From the NCBI RefSeq assembly GCF_030409755.1, contig NZ_JAUFQE010000002.1, positions 868,001-932,000 on the forward strand: a DNA stretch of 64,000 bases. The letters are read 5' to 3'. A program made the translations under genes and the position numbers. The notes under the pieces are model-generated. The model ran no database searches. It was not told where the DNA came from and worked only from the letters and a program-made list of their open reading frames with translations. Positions within the stretch are counted from its first letter, which is position 1; each line of letters starts with the position of its first letter. Positions 9,508 to 17,502 of this stretch are shown one piece after another. This DNA is from Vibrio lentus. Lineage in GTDB: Bacteria > Pseudomonadota > Gammaproteobacteria > Enterobacterales > Vibrionaceae.

Positions 9508-10233
9508 TTAAAGATAAACAGCTTGATAGTCGATTGAATTAGCCGACAAACGAATTCGACTTATTCCAATCTTCTCGCTGCGATTGTATTCGTTGATAGA
9601 GTGATCAAACCCGTAGGCTGTTGAAGGTGCCATGTATTGAGTTACGCCTTGTTGTGTAACCGTTATTCCATCATGGCCGTGACCGCAAATAACTTCACGC
9701 ACGCTATGTTTTCGAAGTAGGCTCATCACATCGACATCGTTTTCCAAACAGATGACTTTCATCCACTCAGCTCCGACTGGAATGATAGGGTGATGGATAA
9801 CAACGATTGGGATGCTTGTCTTTCTCAGCTGTTGCTTTAGGCGCGTCATACCACGGCTATCAATACGTCCAGAACCCAGAGGGTGACGGCTATCGAGTGG
9901 CTTGTCGCTAGAATCCAGAAACAAAAACTGTCGTTCACAGACAGTGGCTTTATCGGTGACGAAAATCGTCGATCCTTTTAGCTCTGTGCTCATTAAGTAA
10001 GAGTCATCATGGTTGCCCGCAATCGCATAAATGGATTGATCACCAATGTGTTGCCTAATGAACGCCTCTAATCGAACGTAGTCTCCCGACTTTGGATTAC
10101 AACAAATATCACCGGTCAGGAAAATGTTCTCACAGGTTGGATCGTTAGCGACGTGTTCCAAGGCTTTACGCAGGTTTTCGTAGCTAGATTCATCTAAAAG
10201 GTGACAGTCACTGATTTGGTAAATGGTGTTCAT
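9508..10233 (-). CDS. CpdA-like calcineurin-fold metallophosphoesterase
   Basis: 241 aa. The dinuclear-metal phosphoesterase motifs are all present in order: D9-x-H11 (SDCHL), GD42, GNHD at 73-76, VIHHP, and CGHGHDG near the C-terminus. This pattern and length match CpdA-type 3',5'-cyclic-nucleotide phosphodiesterases. No signal peptide, so cytoplasmic. It is monocistronic, with 245 bp of gene-free DNA downstream. cAMP as substrate is possible but not provable from sequence; Vibrio has another, better-known CpdA near tolC/parE, so this may be a paralogue with another substrate. Confidence 0.8.
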   Translation of the reverse strand: MNTIYQISDCHLLDESSYENLRKALEHVANDPTCENIFLTGDICCNPKSGDYVRLEAFIRQHIGDQSIYAIAGNHDDSYLMSTELKGSTIFVTDKATVCERQFLFLDSSDKPLDSRHPLGSGRIDSRGMTRLKQQLRKTSIPIVVIHHPIIPVGAEWMKVICLENDVDVMSLLRKHSVREVICGHGHDGITVTQQGVTQYMAPSTAYGFDHSINEYNRSEKIGISRIRLSANSIDYQAVYL

Positions 10234-10277
10234 TGTTGGAGTCCGGTCATTACATGCACATTGTTAAAGATGATAGA

Positions 10278-10306
10278 AAAATGCCTGCCAAATTGGCAGG
10301 CATTTA
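10278..10306 (-). terminator. Rho-independent terminator of the YcxB-like gene
   Basis: Near-perfect inverted repeat AATGCCTGCCAA / TTGGCAGGCATT with a T-rich tail on the - strand, just downstream of the stop at 10313. Confidence 0.8.
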
Positions 10307-10312
10307 GAGATG

Positions 10313-10816
10313 CTAGTTCGCTTTGGATGCTTTAGAAGCCTCGTGCTGTTCAATCATGAAAGCGATTGCTTCATCACTTAAACAAGATTTACTGACATAT
10401 TGGCGCTGTTTTCCAATATGAAGGATAAAGCCGAGATCGGTCTGTTCAAGTTGGTCGATGTCACTCCAAGCGATAGTATTGGTGGCTTTGCGGTTTTTAT
10501 AACTCACACCATCAGTATCCCCCGAAAAGACCACTTTGCTACCTGCGCCGGAGCTGATTTTTTGTCGCCATAGCCACCAGGTTCTTTTGCAGTACACACT
10601 GAATGCTTCAATCACACTCAAAACGATAAAGAACCAGCCAACGTAACCGTTCGGTAATAGCTCAAACTCTAATAGAACCACACCAAAAACAAGAAACAGT
10701 ATTCCTTTTAAATAGGCTTTTGGAAATTGAGTCGGAAGGCTAGTTTGATCATAACACTCTGCAAAAAACGTCTTGTCGAGGGTGTATTCTGTGGTGAAAC
10801 CGGGATCTTTAGACAT
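10313..10816 (-). CDS. YcxB-like membrane protein
   Basis: 167 aa. Two adjacent hydrophobic segments (about 37-58 and 61-78: GILFLVFGVVLLEFELLP, VGWFFIVLSVIEAF) are followed by a soluble C-terminal domain with the YcxB-like pattern (GVSYKNRKATNTIAWSDIDQLEQTDLGFIL). This is a PH-like fold found after two TM helices in many bacterial proteins of unknown role. It has its own terminator at 10278-10306. Confidence 0.7.
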   Translation of the reverse strand: MSKDPGFTTEYTLDKTFFAECYDQTSLPTQFPKAYLKGILFLVFGVVLLEFELLPNGYVGWFFIVLSVIEAFSVYCKRTWWLWRQKISSGAGSKVVFSGDTDGVSYKNRKATNTIAWSDIDQLEQTDLGFILHIGKQRQYVSKSCLSDEAIAFMIEQHEASKASKAN

Positions 10817-11025
10817 GTGTGGCTACTTTAAGGTTCTGTGAATGTGCTTTCATTGAATAGGTATAGCTTGCTGCGGTCTTGCAGCACGAGCATTGTATCG
10901 CTTCTCGATGCTTTTCTTTAGCGGTTTTGATGCTCTTTTGTAAATCAATAATACCGACACAGCGTATTCATTCTATCGCCCATGGGATTCTAACTCCGAA
11001 TAATCACCGTATTTCTTCGCTCTAA

Positions 11026-11673
11026 TCAATGGCGATTTGATTTTCTTGCGACAGCAAAGTAACTAGATGCCCCTTTGTATATCTCTTTGGCTTCCGTTAT
11101 CTGGAAATCACCTTCTATTAATAAATTGTCTAAATCAGAGCTTTTGTATTGCCTGATCGTGATGGGGATGATTCCGATCTTCGAAAGTAATCTAACCAAA
11201 TGAATCTGCATGCTAACCAATAAAGACTTCCTTCCCCCTAGACAAGGTGTGGTCGAAATCAATAGCCCATTAGGCTTTAGTAGCTCATGTATTCGTTGAA
11301 CGACATGATGGGGGTTATCAACAGTGTGTAACATGTTGAAAGCGAAGATCACATCAAATGACTCGTTTTCGTATTCGTTGTCAAAGATAGTAGTTTGGGC
11401 AAAATGGACATTTTTTATGTTGTTATTAGCGGCTTTATTTTTTGCCGCTTCGATCATCTCTGCTGATATATCAATGGCATGAATTTCCTTAACATGGCTC
11501 GCTAACTCGCATGATTTTGTGCCTGTTCCACATCCATAATCCAGTACAACATTGCTAACATTGAGGTGTTTTTTGGCATTTTCTCTTGTCATGTTATGTA
11601 TGTATTCAAAGCGAGCCTCAGACTTGTCATAACCTTTTGACGCCTTATTCCAGAAGTTTTCAGTCTTGTTCAT
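11026..11673 (-). CDS. Class I SAM-dependent methyltransferase (UbiE/COQ5-like)
   Basis: 215 aa. Motif I VLDYGCGTGTKSCEL (~43-57), acidic loop HAIDISAEMIEAA, motif II FDVIFAFNMLH and post-motif LLKPNGLLISTTP identify a class I methyltransferase of the Methyltransf_11/25 type. The C-terminal region has a hydrophobic stretch typical of enzymes acting on lipophilic substrates. It is divergent from the LysR gene at 11814 (140 bp), so that regulator may control it. The substrate is unknown. Confidence 0.8.
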   Translation of the reverse strand: MNKTENFWNKASKGYDKSEARFEYIHNMTRENAKKHLNVSNVVLDYGCGTGTKSCELASHVKEIHAIDISAEMIEAAKNKAANNNIKNVHFAQTTIFDNEYENESFDVIFAFNMLHTVDNPHHVVQRIHELLKPNGLLISTTPCLGGRKSLLVSMQIHLVRLLSKIGIIPITIRQYKSSDLDNLLIEGDFQITEAKEIYKGASSYFAVARKSNRH

Positions 11674-11813
11674 TACCTACCACCTTTCAGTTTTGTTAAA
11701 CCATACATCTGTTGCCTGAGTTGGACCTTGATGAGTTGAAATTCACAATCTAACTACATTCTATCGATGCTATTATGGATTGGTAGGGGCGAAAATGCAT
11801 AAAAGGTATTCAT

Positions 11814-12707
11814 ATGCGAATAGATTGGAAGGCGGTAGATTTTGATTGGAATCATGCGAGAGCTTTTCTTGCAACAGCTGAGTTGGGTTCTTTGTCAGCG
11901 GCAGCGAAGGCTTTAAATAGCTCTCAGCCAACGTTGAGTAGGCAAGTCAATGCATTGGAAAAGCAACTTAAAGTTGCTCTATTTGAGCGTGTCGGTAAAG
12001 GGCTTGAGTTAACGCCAAGTGGTGTCGAATTGGCTGAGTGTGTCAAGAGTATGGGGAATGCTGCCGCCCATTTATCCCTAACAGCTTCTGGGAAGTCAGA
12101 GTTATTAGAAGGTTCGGTTTGCATCAGTGCATCAGAGAGTATGGCGGTTTATGAGTTGCCTGCGATCATATCGAAGTTGAGGTGTATTGAACCCAAAATT
12201 ACGATTGAACTGGTCGCATCTAACGGGAGCAGTGATTTGAAACGCAGGGAGGCCGATATTGCTATCCGATCTTACAGACCTGAGCAGTTAGACTTAATCG
12301 CTAAGAAGCTCCGAAATGATCATTTCTACCTTTATGCGACAAGCTCCTATCTTGATTCAATCGATAATCCGCAAGCTTTGTCTGATTTTAATCATGCTGC
12401 TTTTATCGGCCCCCCTGATTATCAAGACATTATTTCGATGTTAAATCGACGCGGTTTAAGCCTTACCACTGAGAGCTTTCCAGTGACGACAAGCAATCAC
12501 ACAGTCTATTGGGAGTTAGTCAAACAAGGTGTTGGTATTGGTTTTTTTCAAGAAAGCTTGGTTCAACCTGCAGATGGTGTAGAGAAAGTACTGCCGGAAT
12601 TTGGGGTTGTCTCAACTGAGCTTTGGCTTGTGACTCATCGTGAACTTCGAACCAATCGGAGAATCCAATATGTCTTTGAATTTTTGAGTAAAGAATTATC
12701 AAAATAG
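11814..12707 (+). CDS. LysR-family transcriptional regulator
   Basis: 297 aa. The winged HTH at residues ~9-66 (FDWNHARAFLATAELGSLSA, then SSQPTLSRQVNALEKQL) is followed by a substrate-binding domain (ISASESMAVYELPAI, LRRREADIAIR-type). The start ATG at 11814 lies in a good context. Divergent with the methyltransferase, a usual LysR target arrangement. The effector is not identifiable. Confidence 0.88.
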   Translation: MRIDWKAVDFDWNHARAFLATAELGSLSAAAKALNSSQPTLSRQVNALEKQLKVALFERVGKGLELTPSGVELAECVKSMGNAAAHLSLTASGKSELLEGSVCISASESMAVYELPAIISKLRCIEPKITIELVASNGSSDLKRREADIAIRSYRPEQLDLIAKKLRNDHFYLYATSSYLDSIDNPQALSDFNHAAFIGPPDYQDIISMLNRRGLSLTTESFPVTTSNHTVYWELVKQGVGIGFFQESLVQPADGVEKVLPEFGVVSTELWLVTHRELRTNRRIQYVFEFLSKELSK

Positions 12708-12725
12708 TATTGATAGGAAGAAGTA

Positions 12726-12752
12726 AGGAGCTTAATTAACCTTGAAGCTCCT
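12726..12752 (+). terminator. Weak hairpin terminator after the LysR gene
   Basis: Inverted repeat AGGAGCTT / AAGCTCCT with an 11-nt loop, 20 bp after the LysR stop; followed by only a short T-containing tract (GTTGTTG). Confidence 0.4.
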
Positions 12753-12950
12753 GTTGTTGAGCCTCTATCACTGAAGCAACAACACAAGTTCACTAGCTCT
12801 CATAAAGCGACCAGTTGAGGAAGTGGAAGTCGTTCGTTAACCTGATCTTTATTGTGTTCTATTTACCTTAACGCCTGTTATAAATTATCTAATTTAATTA
12901 AACATAGGGTGGCCATAAAATACGAATCAAACGGCTAGAGGGGATAGAAG

Positions 12951-13160
12951 ATGATTGGATCAGTGCACAATGATGAACTCGATAGATACATTGAAGAATT
13001 AGACTTAAACCTTACGAAGGATGAGGTTCGTGAGCTTGGCTGGCAACAAAGCAGGGCAATGCCAGAAAATGAAAAGACTGCATTAGGGGCGGGGTTCTTT
13101 TTCTCTTTCTTCGGGTTATGTGTGTCGGCTTGTCTTGCTCTTCTGGTGTATCTCTCTTGA
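12951..13160 (+). CDS. Small single-pass membrane protein of unknown function (69 aa)
   Basis: An acidic, helical N-terminal half (HNDELDRYIEELDLNLTKDE) is followed by one C-terminal transmembrane helix (ALGAGFFFSFFGLCVSACLA). A purine-rich GAGGGGAT lies 7-14 nt upstream of the ATG. Family not recognised. It could be tail-anchored, with the charged half in the cytoplasm. Coding seems likely from the coherent domain plan; function is unknown. Confidence 0.5.
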   Translation: MIGSVHNDELDRYIEELDLNLTKDEVRELGWQQSRAMPENEKTALGAGFFFSFFGLCVSACLALLVYLS

Positions 13161-13174
13161 AAATAAACAGAACA

Positions 13175-13360
13175 ATGACGACGTACAATCAGCATGGGAC
13201 GTTCGATTGGTTCGAAGTTGATAGAGCAACGTATATTCTGTTCAAGGTAGGCGATAGCAGCGTTCTATTGAACCAGTATTACGAAGATGTCACAGAACAA
13301 AAACGTGAAATATACAGGGTGTTAGGCATCGCTCTCTGTTCTATTAATAGCAGTGTCTAG
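13175..13360 (+). CDS. Possible small ORF (61 aa), uncertain
   Basis: From ATG 13175 the frame reads MTTYNQHGTFDWFEVDRATY and on to a stop at 13360. A longer version from 13118 would overlap the preceding gene out of frame and is less likely. No clear ribosome-binding site. Composition is compatible with protein, but there is no recognised family. It may be a relic or translated with 12951-13160. Confidence 0.25.
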   Translation: MTTYNQHGTFDWFEVDRATYILFKVGDSSVLLNQYYEDVTEQKREIYRVLGIALCSINSSV

Positions 13361-13449
13361 TTGCCACCAAGCGTATCTTGGGAAAGAGGTGAGAGATAAG
13401 GCTCTATTTACTCAATACGATAATCGTTTAGAGCCTAATGATGGCAAAA

Positions 13450-13471
13450 AAGCCCACATTTCTGTGGGCAA
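13450..13471 (-). terminator. Rho-independent terminator of the M19 peptidase gene
   Basis: Inverted repeat GCCCACA / TGTGGGC with a 4-nt loop; on the - strand it is followed by TTTTTT. It lies 8 bp after the stop at 13478. Confidence 0.8.
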
Positions 13472-13477
13472 AATAAT

Positions 13478-14713
13478 TTAAGCTTTTGGCGTCCATGTTT
13501 GTTCGTAAACACGCATTAAGTTACCGCCGAATAGTTTAGCAAGGTCTTCATTTGAGTAACCCATTTCCCATAAAGCATCGACAACACCTGCAATGTGTTT
13601 TGACAGCTCTGCACAGCCTGTCGCGCCTTTGTTGAATGCTTCCACCATGTAGCCGTTATCAGCGTACTTGTCTGCATTAGCAACGGCAAAAGGTACCACT
13701 TTTGCTGTTGTCATCATGTCATCGGTTGCGATGCCGACGTGGTCAATACCTGCTACTTTTACCGCACCATCAATCATCTCTGCAAATTGTTGTGGCGAGA
13801 TGTCTTCAGGCCAAACGCCGTCCATCATGAATTCTGTCGCAGTTACTGCAACTACACCGCCCATTTCGGCAACAGTCTCCGCTTGCTCATCAGAAATTAA
13901 TCGGTAGCACGCAGATAAACGGTAATCGGGGTGGTCCTTTTGTAGGTTTTTCTCTGCCATACGCTGCTTCGTTTCACTCAGTGTTTCGTGAGGCTTACAA
14001 CCGTAAGTTGATGCAACTGGCGAGTGCGAATAGATAACCGGCACACCTTTATGATGCTTCTGCATGTAGTCGGTAATATCTTCAGTTGTGTAGTGAGACG
14101 TATGAGAGAGATCAACCGTGATACCGTGTTTCACCATTTCATCGATCACTTCTTTACCAAACTCAGTTAGGCCCGATTTATCACCGTTTATCATAGAGAT
14201 AACACCAGAACCTGTAAGCTCTGTCTCGTTGTAGGTGAGTTGCATCGTTTTGATGCCGTGTTCAGCCATGACTGCAACATTTGAAGCGTCACCTTCCAGA
14301 GGCATGGTTGTTTGGCTTGCCCACATTATCGCGTATTCACCGTTATCATGAGCGAGTTGGAAGTCTTCAACGCTCTCAACATAACGAATTGGTGTATTGG
14401 CAGACGCTGATGCTTTTGTCCACTTCGCATGTTCAGACTTAAACGCCAACATATTTGGTGTGTGAGGTGCAGCAATCGTTACTGATGCGCCTGTTATGCC
14501 ACGCTCATGAGCAAGGTCGATATAGCGAGCAACATCAGAATCTTCAGTGAAGCCAACAGCGCTAGGAGAGGCATAAAAGTCCAACACAATGGTTTCTTGT
14601 GCGAATTTCTGCGCTTCTGGCGAAGCAAATTCATGCCAATCTAATGTTTCAATAGATGCGTTTACACCAGTTGATAGTGATGCGATTGTTGCGGCTAGGA
14701 TTAATTTTTTCAT
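13478..14713 (-). CDS. Secreted M19 (renal dipeptidase) family protein with incomplete metal site
   Basis: 411 aa with a Sec signal peptide (MKKLILAATIASLSTGVNA). The M19 TIM-barrel fold is recognised from LTYNETELTGSG, TVDLSHTSHYTTEDI (His), PVIYSHSPVAS (His) and HVGIATDDM (Asp, in place of the usual GSDFDG). However, the N-terminal HxD metal pair expected in an IDGHND-type strand is DFY here (IVLDFYASPS), and the bridging Glu of the VEGG motif is not apparent (AIMWASQTTMPLEGD). So one metal site appears to be lost: catalytic dipeptidase activity is doubtful, or the active site is divergent. Periplasmic. Monocistronic with its own terminator. Confidence 0.8.
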   Translation of the reverse strand: MKKLILAATIASLSTGVNASIETLDWHEFASPEAQKFAQETIVLDFYASPSAVGFTEDSDVARYIDLAHERGITGASVTIAAPHTPNMLAFKSEHAKWTKASASANTPIRYVESVEDFQLAHDNGEYAIMWASQTTMPLEGDASNVAVMAEHGIKTMQLTYNETELTGSGVISMINGDKSGLTEFGKEVIDEMVKHGITVDLSHTSHYTTEDITDYMQKHHKGVPVIYSHSPVASTYGCKPHETLSETKQRMAEKNLQKDHPDYRLSACYRLISDEQAETVAEMGGVVAVTATEFMMDGVWPEDISPQQFAEMIDGAVKVAGIDHVGIATDDMMTTAKVVPFAVANADKYADNGYMVEAFNKGATGCAELSKHIAGVVDALWEMGYSNEDLAKLFGGNLMRVYEQTWTPKA

Positions 14714-14877
14714 GATGTAACCTCTACATTAGTTAGCGAGTTAAGTGCGCTGTTGATGTAGGAGATAATAAAGGAACCCAGCACTGAAAATGTGCATTTC
14801 GCGACATGGCTGTGTTCTTCTTGTTAATCGGATTATGGATAGATAAAACTATGGTTTTGCGATAGCGAGGTCTTTTG

Positions 14878-15705
14878 CTATTGATTGCGGCGATTGCTTT
14901 TATAGGTAACTAACAGGTTCCCGAACAGCATCACCACGCCACCAATGATGAGCGCGGGCGTTAATGGCTCGTCATACAGCAGAATGCCGACAACGGCGAT
15001 AGCAGGTAGGCGGAAGAAATCGAGTATCATCACCAAAGTGACTTCGGCGTTCTTCATAGCTTTGGTCAAACAATAATGAGCAGAGAGGGCAGATAAGGCG
15101 ACAAGCAACAACCAAACTGACTCTAATGCTGAGGGTGCTTTCCATGTTTGCCAAGAGAGAACAAAGCCTATGGGCAGTTGAATTAAGCACATGTAGAACA
15201 GGATCGTCAGCGGAGCCTCAGTACTGGCTAACGATTTAGTCGAGGTGTGTGCGACCGCGTAACAAAATGCAGCGCACAACACGACAATAGCTCCGGCATT
15301 CATGACATCTTGAGTCGGTTGAACAATGATGACAACGCCGAGTAACCCTAATGCGATAGCCATCATTTTCTTTAGTGTGAGGCTTTCCCCCAGAAAGAGA
15401 CTTGCCAATAGTGCCGTCCATAGTGGAACGGTGAACTCAAGCGCAAACACTTCCGATAAAGGAAGTAGCCCAATTCCAACAAACCAGCCAAATTGCCCAC
15501 CAAAGTGAAAGATATTACGCAGGCTATGCAAGGGGAGTCGGTTTGTCGAAAACAACTCCTTTTTCTTAGACGCGAAGATCAAAAATGACACGACGCATAA
15601 ACCAATGACACTTCGTACAAGTAACACTTGGTAAGTACTGATGTTACCACTGAGCTCTCGCGCACCGATGGCCATCAAACTGAATGATATCAGTGTGCCT
15701 ATCAT
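14878..15705 (-). CDS. EamA/DMT-family transporter
   Basis: 275 aa with about ten hydrophobic helices in two EamA halves (residues ~1-125 and 135-270). Family features include FALEFTVPLWTALLASLFLGE and GLLGVVIIVQP ending the first repeat, and LYDEPLTPALIIGGVVMLFG ending the second. Inner membrane exporter or permease of the drug/metabolite superfamily. It resembles the group that includes S-adenosylmethionine uptake and RhaT-like proteins, but the substrate is unknown. Stands alone. Confidence 0.85.
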   Translation of the reverse strand: MIGTLISFSLMAIGARELSGNISTYQVLLVRSVIGLCVVSFLIFASKKKELFSTNRLPLHSLRNIFHFGGQFGWFVGIGLLPLSEVFALEFTVPLWTALLASLFLGESLTLKKMMAIALGLLGVVIIVQPTQDVMNAGAIVVLCAAFCYAVAHTSTKSLASTEAPLTILFYMCLIQLPIGFVLSWQTWKAPSALESVWLLLVALSALSAHYCLTKAMKNAEVTLVMILDFFRLPAIAVVGILLYDEPLTPALIIGGVVMLFGNLLVTYKSNRRNQ

Positions 15706-15878
15706 CCAAAGAATTGTTGATGAGATAGTGATTTCCCTTGTGTGCGTGTCAGATTTCCATACTTAGTGATTGTTCAGAGTTTAACCGCTGCATTCAATTG
15801 ATATCCAATGTTTTATTAGATTTTGCCTATTCATCATTAAGATCTCTACAAACAGTAAATCTAATTTTTCACACGATA

Positions 15879-15900
15879 GTTATTGGCATATGCCAATAAC
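15879..15900. promoter_or_regulatory. 22-bp perfect palindrome, probable operator
   Basis: The half-site GTTATTGGCAT is followed immediately by its exact reverse complement, with no spacer. It lies 44 bp upstream of the NifX-like ATG, in the promoter region of that small operon. The DUF134 helix-turn-helix protein encoded at 16637-16915 is the obvious candidate to bind it; that link is inference. Confidence 0.65.
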
Positions 15901-15944
15901 GAGGCGTATGCTGAACTTCTAATCATCAATAACAGGAAGTTACT

Positions 15945-16391
15945 ATGTTATATGCAGTACCTTGTCGCGACCTTCATGTCGGTAACCACTTTGCTCGTTC
16001 TCCGCAGATAGCCATTGTCGATGAACAACAACAAATAAAGCATCTTATTTCTTTGGTTGAGTCAGACAGCCCGTGCAATAAGAAGAAGCAATGGATGTCT
16101 GTCGTTAAATCTTACGATGTGAAGGCTGTAGTTGTCCGTCACATAGGGAAGAAGATGCTAGCGCACCTGTTCAACAACGATATTCGAGTTTTTGCATCGA
16201 CAGGAAAGGCAGAAATCGCTGCTTTAGATTTGAGCCATCTGCAAGAAGTGACCAGCCTCGATTATGGTCGAGAGTCACGTAATAGCGGGTGTCGCGAGAA
16301 AACGTGCGGTGACAAAGGGCACAAGAAAGAAACGTCGATTCACACGCCACAGTCGAATAGGTTCAGTGTTATTCGAGGTGTTCGTAAATGA
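15945..16391 (+). CDS. NifX/NifB-type (dinitrogenase iron-molybdenum cofactor) domain protein
   Basis: 148 aa. Residues 1-105 have the NifX-like fold pattern: start MLYAVPCRDLHVGNHFARSP (the 'G.HFG.a' region), then KAVVVRHIGKKMLAHLFNNDIRVF. The tail is Cys/His/Lys-rich (NSGCREKTCGDKGHKK), plausible for metal or cluster contacts. These domains bind Fe-S or FeMo-cofactor precursors; no nif genes are present here. The ribosome-binding site AGGAAG precedes the ATG. The stop overlaps the next ATG as ATGA (16388-16391), indicating translational coupling with the NqrM-like gene. Confidence 0.8.
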   Translation: MLYAVPCRDLHVGNHFARSPQIAIVDEQQQIKHLISLVESDSPCNKKKQWMSVVKSYDVKAVVVRHIGKKMLAHLFNNDIRVFASTGKAEIAALDLSHLQEVTSLDYGRESRNSGCREKTCGDKGHKKETSIHTPQSNRFSVIRGVRK

Positions 16392-16585
16392 CTTTCTTAC
16401 TCACGCTACTGGGTTTTGTTGGGATCGTTTTTCTGATGGCGATAGGCGTGATTTTTTCACGTAAGCCAATCAAAGGCAGCTGTGGAGGGCTCGCGCAGTT
16501 AGACATTGAGCGCGAATGCAATTGCAAGGATGTGTGCGAAGAGCATAGCCGAACGTTGTATCAGATTACTGAGCCATCAAGCTAA
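16388..16585 (+). CDS. NqrM-like small membrane protein
   Basis: 65 aa. One N-terminal TM helix (MTFLLTLLGFVGIVFLMAIG) is followed by the NqrM signature RKPIKGSCGGLAQLDIE and a Cys cluster (CNCKDVC). NqrM is required to mature Na+-translocating NADH:quinone reductase, probably by delivering iron for the NqrD/NqrE centre. The usual nqrM sits by the nqr operon and apbE; this copy is instead coupled to a NifX-like gene, so it may be a paralogue serving another cluster or client. Confidence 0.8.
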   Translation: MTFLLTLLGFVGIVFLMAIGVIFSRKPIKGSCGGLAQLDIERECNCKDVCEEHSRTLYQITEPSS

Positions 16586-16636
16586 GTCTTGGGAATCAGT
16601 GGTCTTACGCTAAATCATTTCTGGTTAGGACGCGAG

Positions 16637-16915
16637 TTAAGCGCCTTGAATGACCAACGCATGGCCGTTGACGATGCATTTGGCGACTTTGGCTCGTGCT
16701 CGCTTAATGATATTGCCGAACGTTTGGCGAGACACCTGCATCTGTTCGGCGGCTTCAAGCTGGCTCAATCCTTCTTGATCAGCCAAGCGTAAGGCTTCTA
16801 ACTCTTCTAATAGCAGTTCTTCTTTATGAAGCTCGTCCATAGGGACGCCATTAGGCTTAAAACAAGAATAAGCCGCACGGGTACATAACTGGCGATGTTT
16901 TTTTGGTCGAGCCAT
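16637..16915 (-). CDS. UPF0251/DUF134 helix-turn-helix protein
   Basis: 92 aa. The start MARPKKHRQLC and CFKPNGVPMDEL are characteristic of UPF0251 (DUF134). The sigma-70 region 4-like HTH follows (LSQLEAAEQMQVSRQTFGNIIKRAR). Such proteins are predicted DNA-binding regulators, often next to NifX/NifB-domain genes. It is convergent with the NqrM-like gene and divergent from the thioesterase (44 bp). Confidence 0.88.
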   Translation of the reverse strand: MARPKKHRQLCTRAAYSCFKPNGVPMDELHKEELLLEELEALRLADQEGLSQLEAAEQMQVSRQTFGNIIKRARAKVAKCIVNGHALVIQGA

Positions 16916-16959
16916 ATCAATCTCTAGGAATCTAAGGGTAAAAAGGAATAAGGGTAAGT

Positions 16960-17409
16960 ATGAAGGTTTTCATTCCTCACAATCATCGTCGCTGCCAAGT
17001 ATGCAGCCAAGGTTTTTTTGCAGACAGCCCCATTTGTTTTGAAGCCGTTGGCGAACGCGAGACTTTAGTCAATCATAAAGCCTTGGCCAATCATGAAGCT
17101 TTAGTTAATTATGAAACAAGAGCCAAGATTGTACCAACAGATAAAGCTGAGGGCTACGATGGCATCATGCAAGGTGGCATTGTTACTACATTACACGACA
17201 GCGCGATGCTGCATTGCTTGTTCCAAAATAGTATCACCGCGATGACGGTGAGTTTAACGTCTCGTTTTCATCATCCAATAGCTATTGGTCAAGAGTTAGA
17301 AATTCACGCTCAATGGGTCAAAAGCCGACGCAACATTCACTTCTTAGAGAGCAAAATCACTCAGAACGGAAAACTGTGTTCATCGGCACAAAGCCAGTTT
17401 TTGTCTTAG
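16960..17409 (+). CDS. PaaI-like hotdog thioesterase with an internal 6-aa repeat insertion
   Basis: 149 aa. Residues ~60-149 are a PaaI/YbgC-type hotdog domain: AEGYDGIMQGGIVTTLHDSAM (the GG plus catalytic Asp region) and VSLTSRFHHPIAIGQELEI. The N-terminus has CQVCSQG, as in many PaaI-like acyl-CoA thioesterases. Between the first strand and the core is a repeat (ETLVNHKALANHEALVNYE) not expected in the family. AAGGGT precedes the ATG. Divergent from the DUF134 gene; probably an acyl-CoA thioesterase, substrate unknown. Confidence 0.8.
   Translation: MKVFIPHNHRRCQVCSQGFFADSPICFEAVGERETLVNHKALANHEALVNYETRAKIVPTDKAEGYDGIMQGGIVTTLHDSAMLHCLFQNSITAMTVSLTSRFHHPIAIGQELEIHAQWVKSRRNIHFLESKITQNGKLCSSAQSQFLS
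17062..17115 (+). repeat. Three in-frame 18-bp tandem units inside the thioesterase gene
   Basis: Units ACTTTAGTCAATCATAAA, GCCTTGGCCAATCATGAA and GCTTTAGTTAATTATGAA (18 bp each, consecutive). They encode TLVNHK, ALANHE and ALVNYE. Confidence 0.8.
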
Positions 17410-17502
17410 GTTTTAGCCATTAGGTGTCAGGTAACACGTAATAGGTCTCGGAGTTGGTGGAAGGTGTATGGGATGAATTCGGCAGGGTATTCAAATCGAA
17501 CG

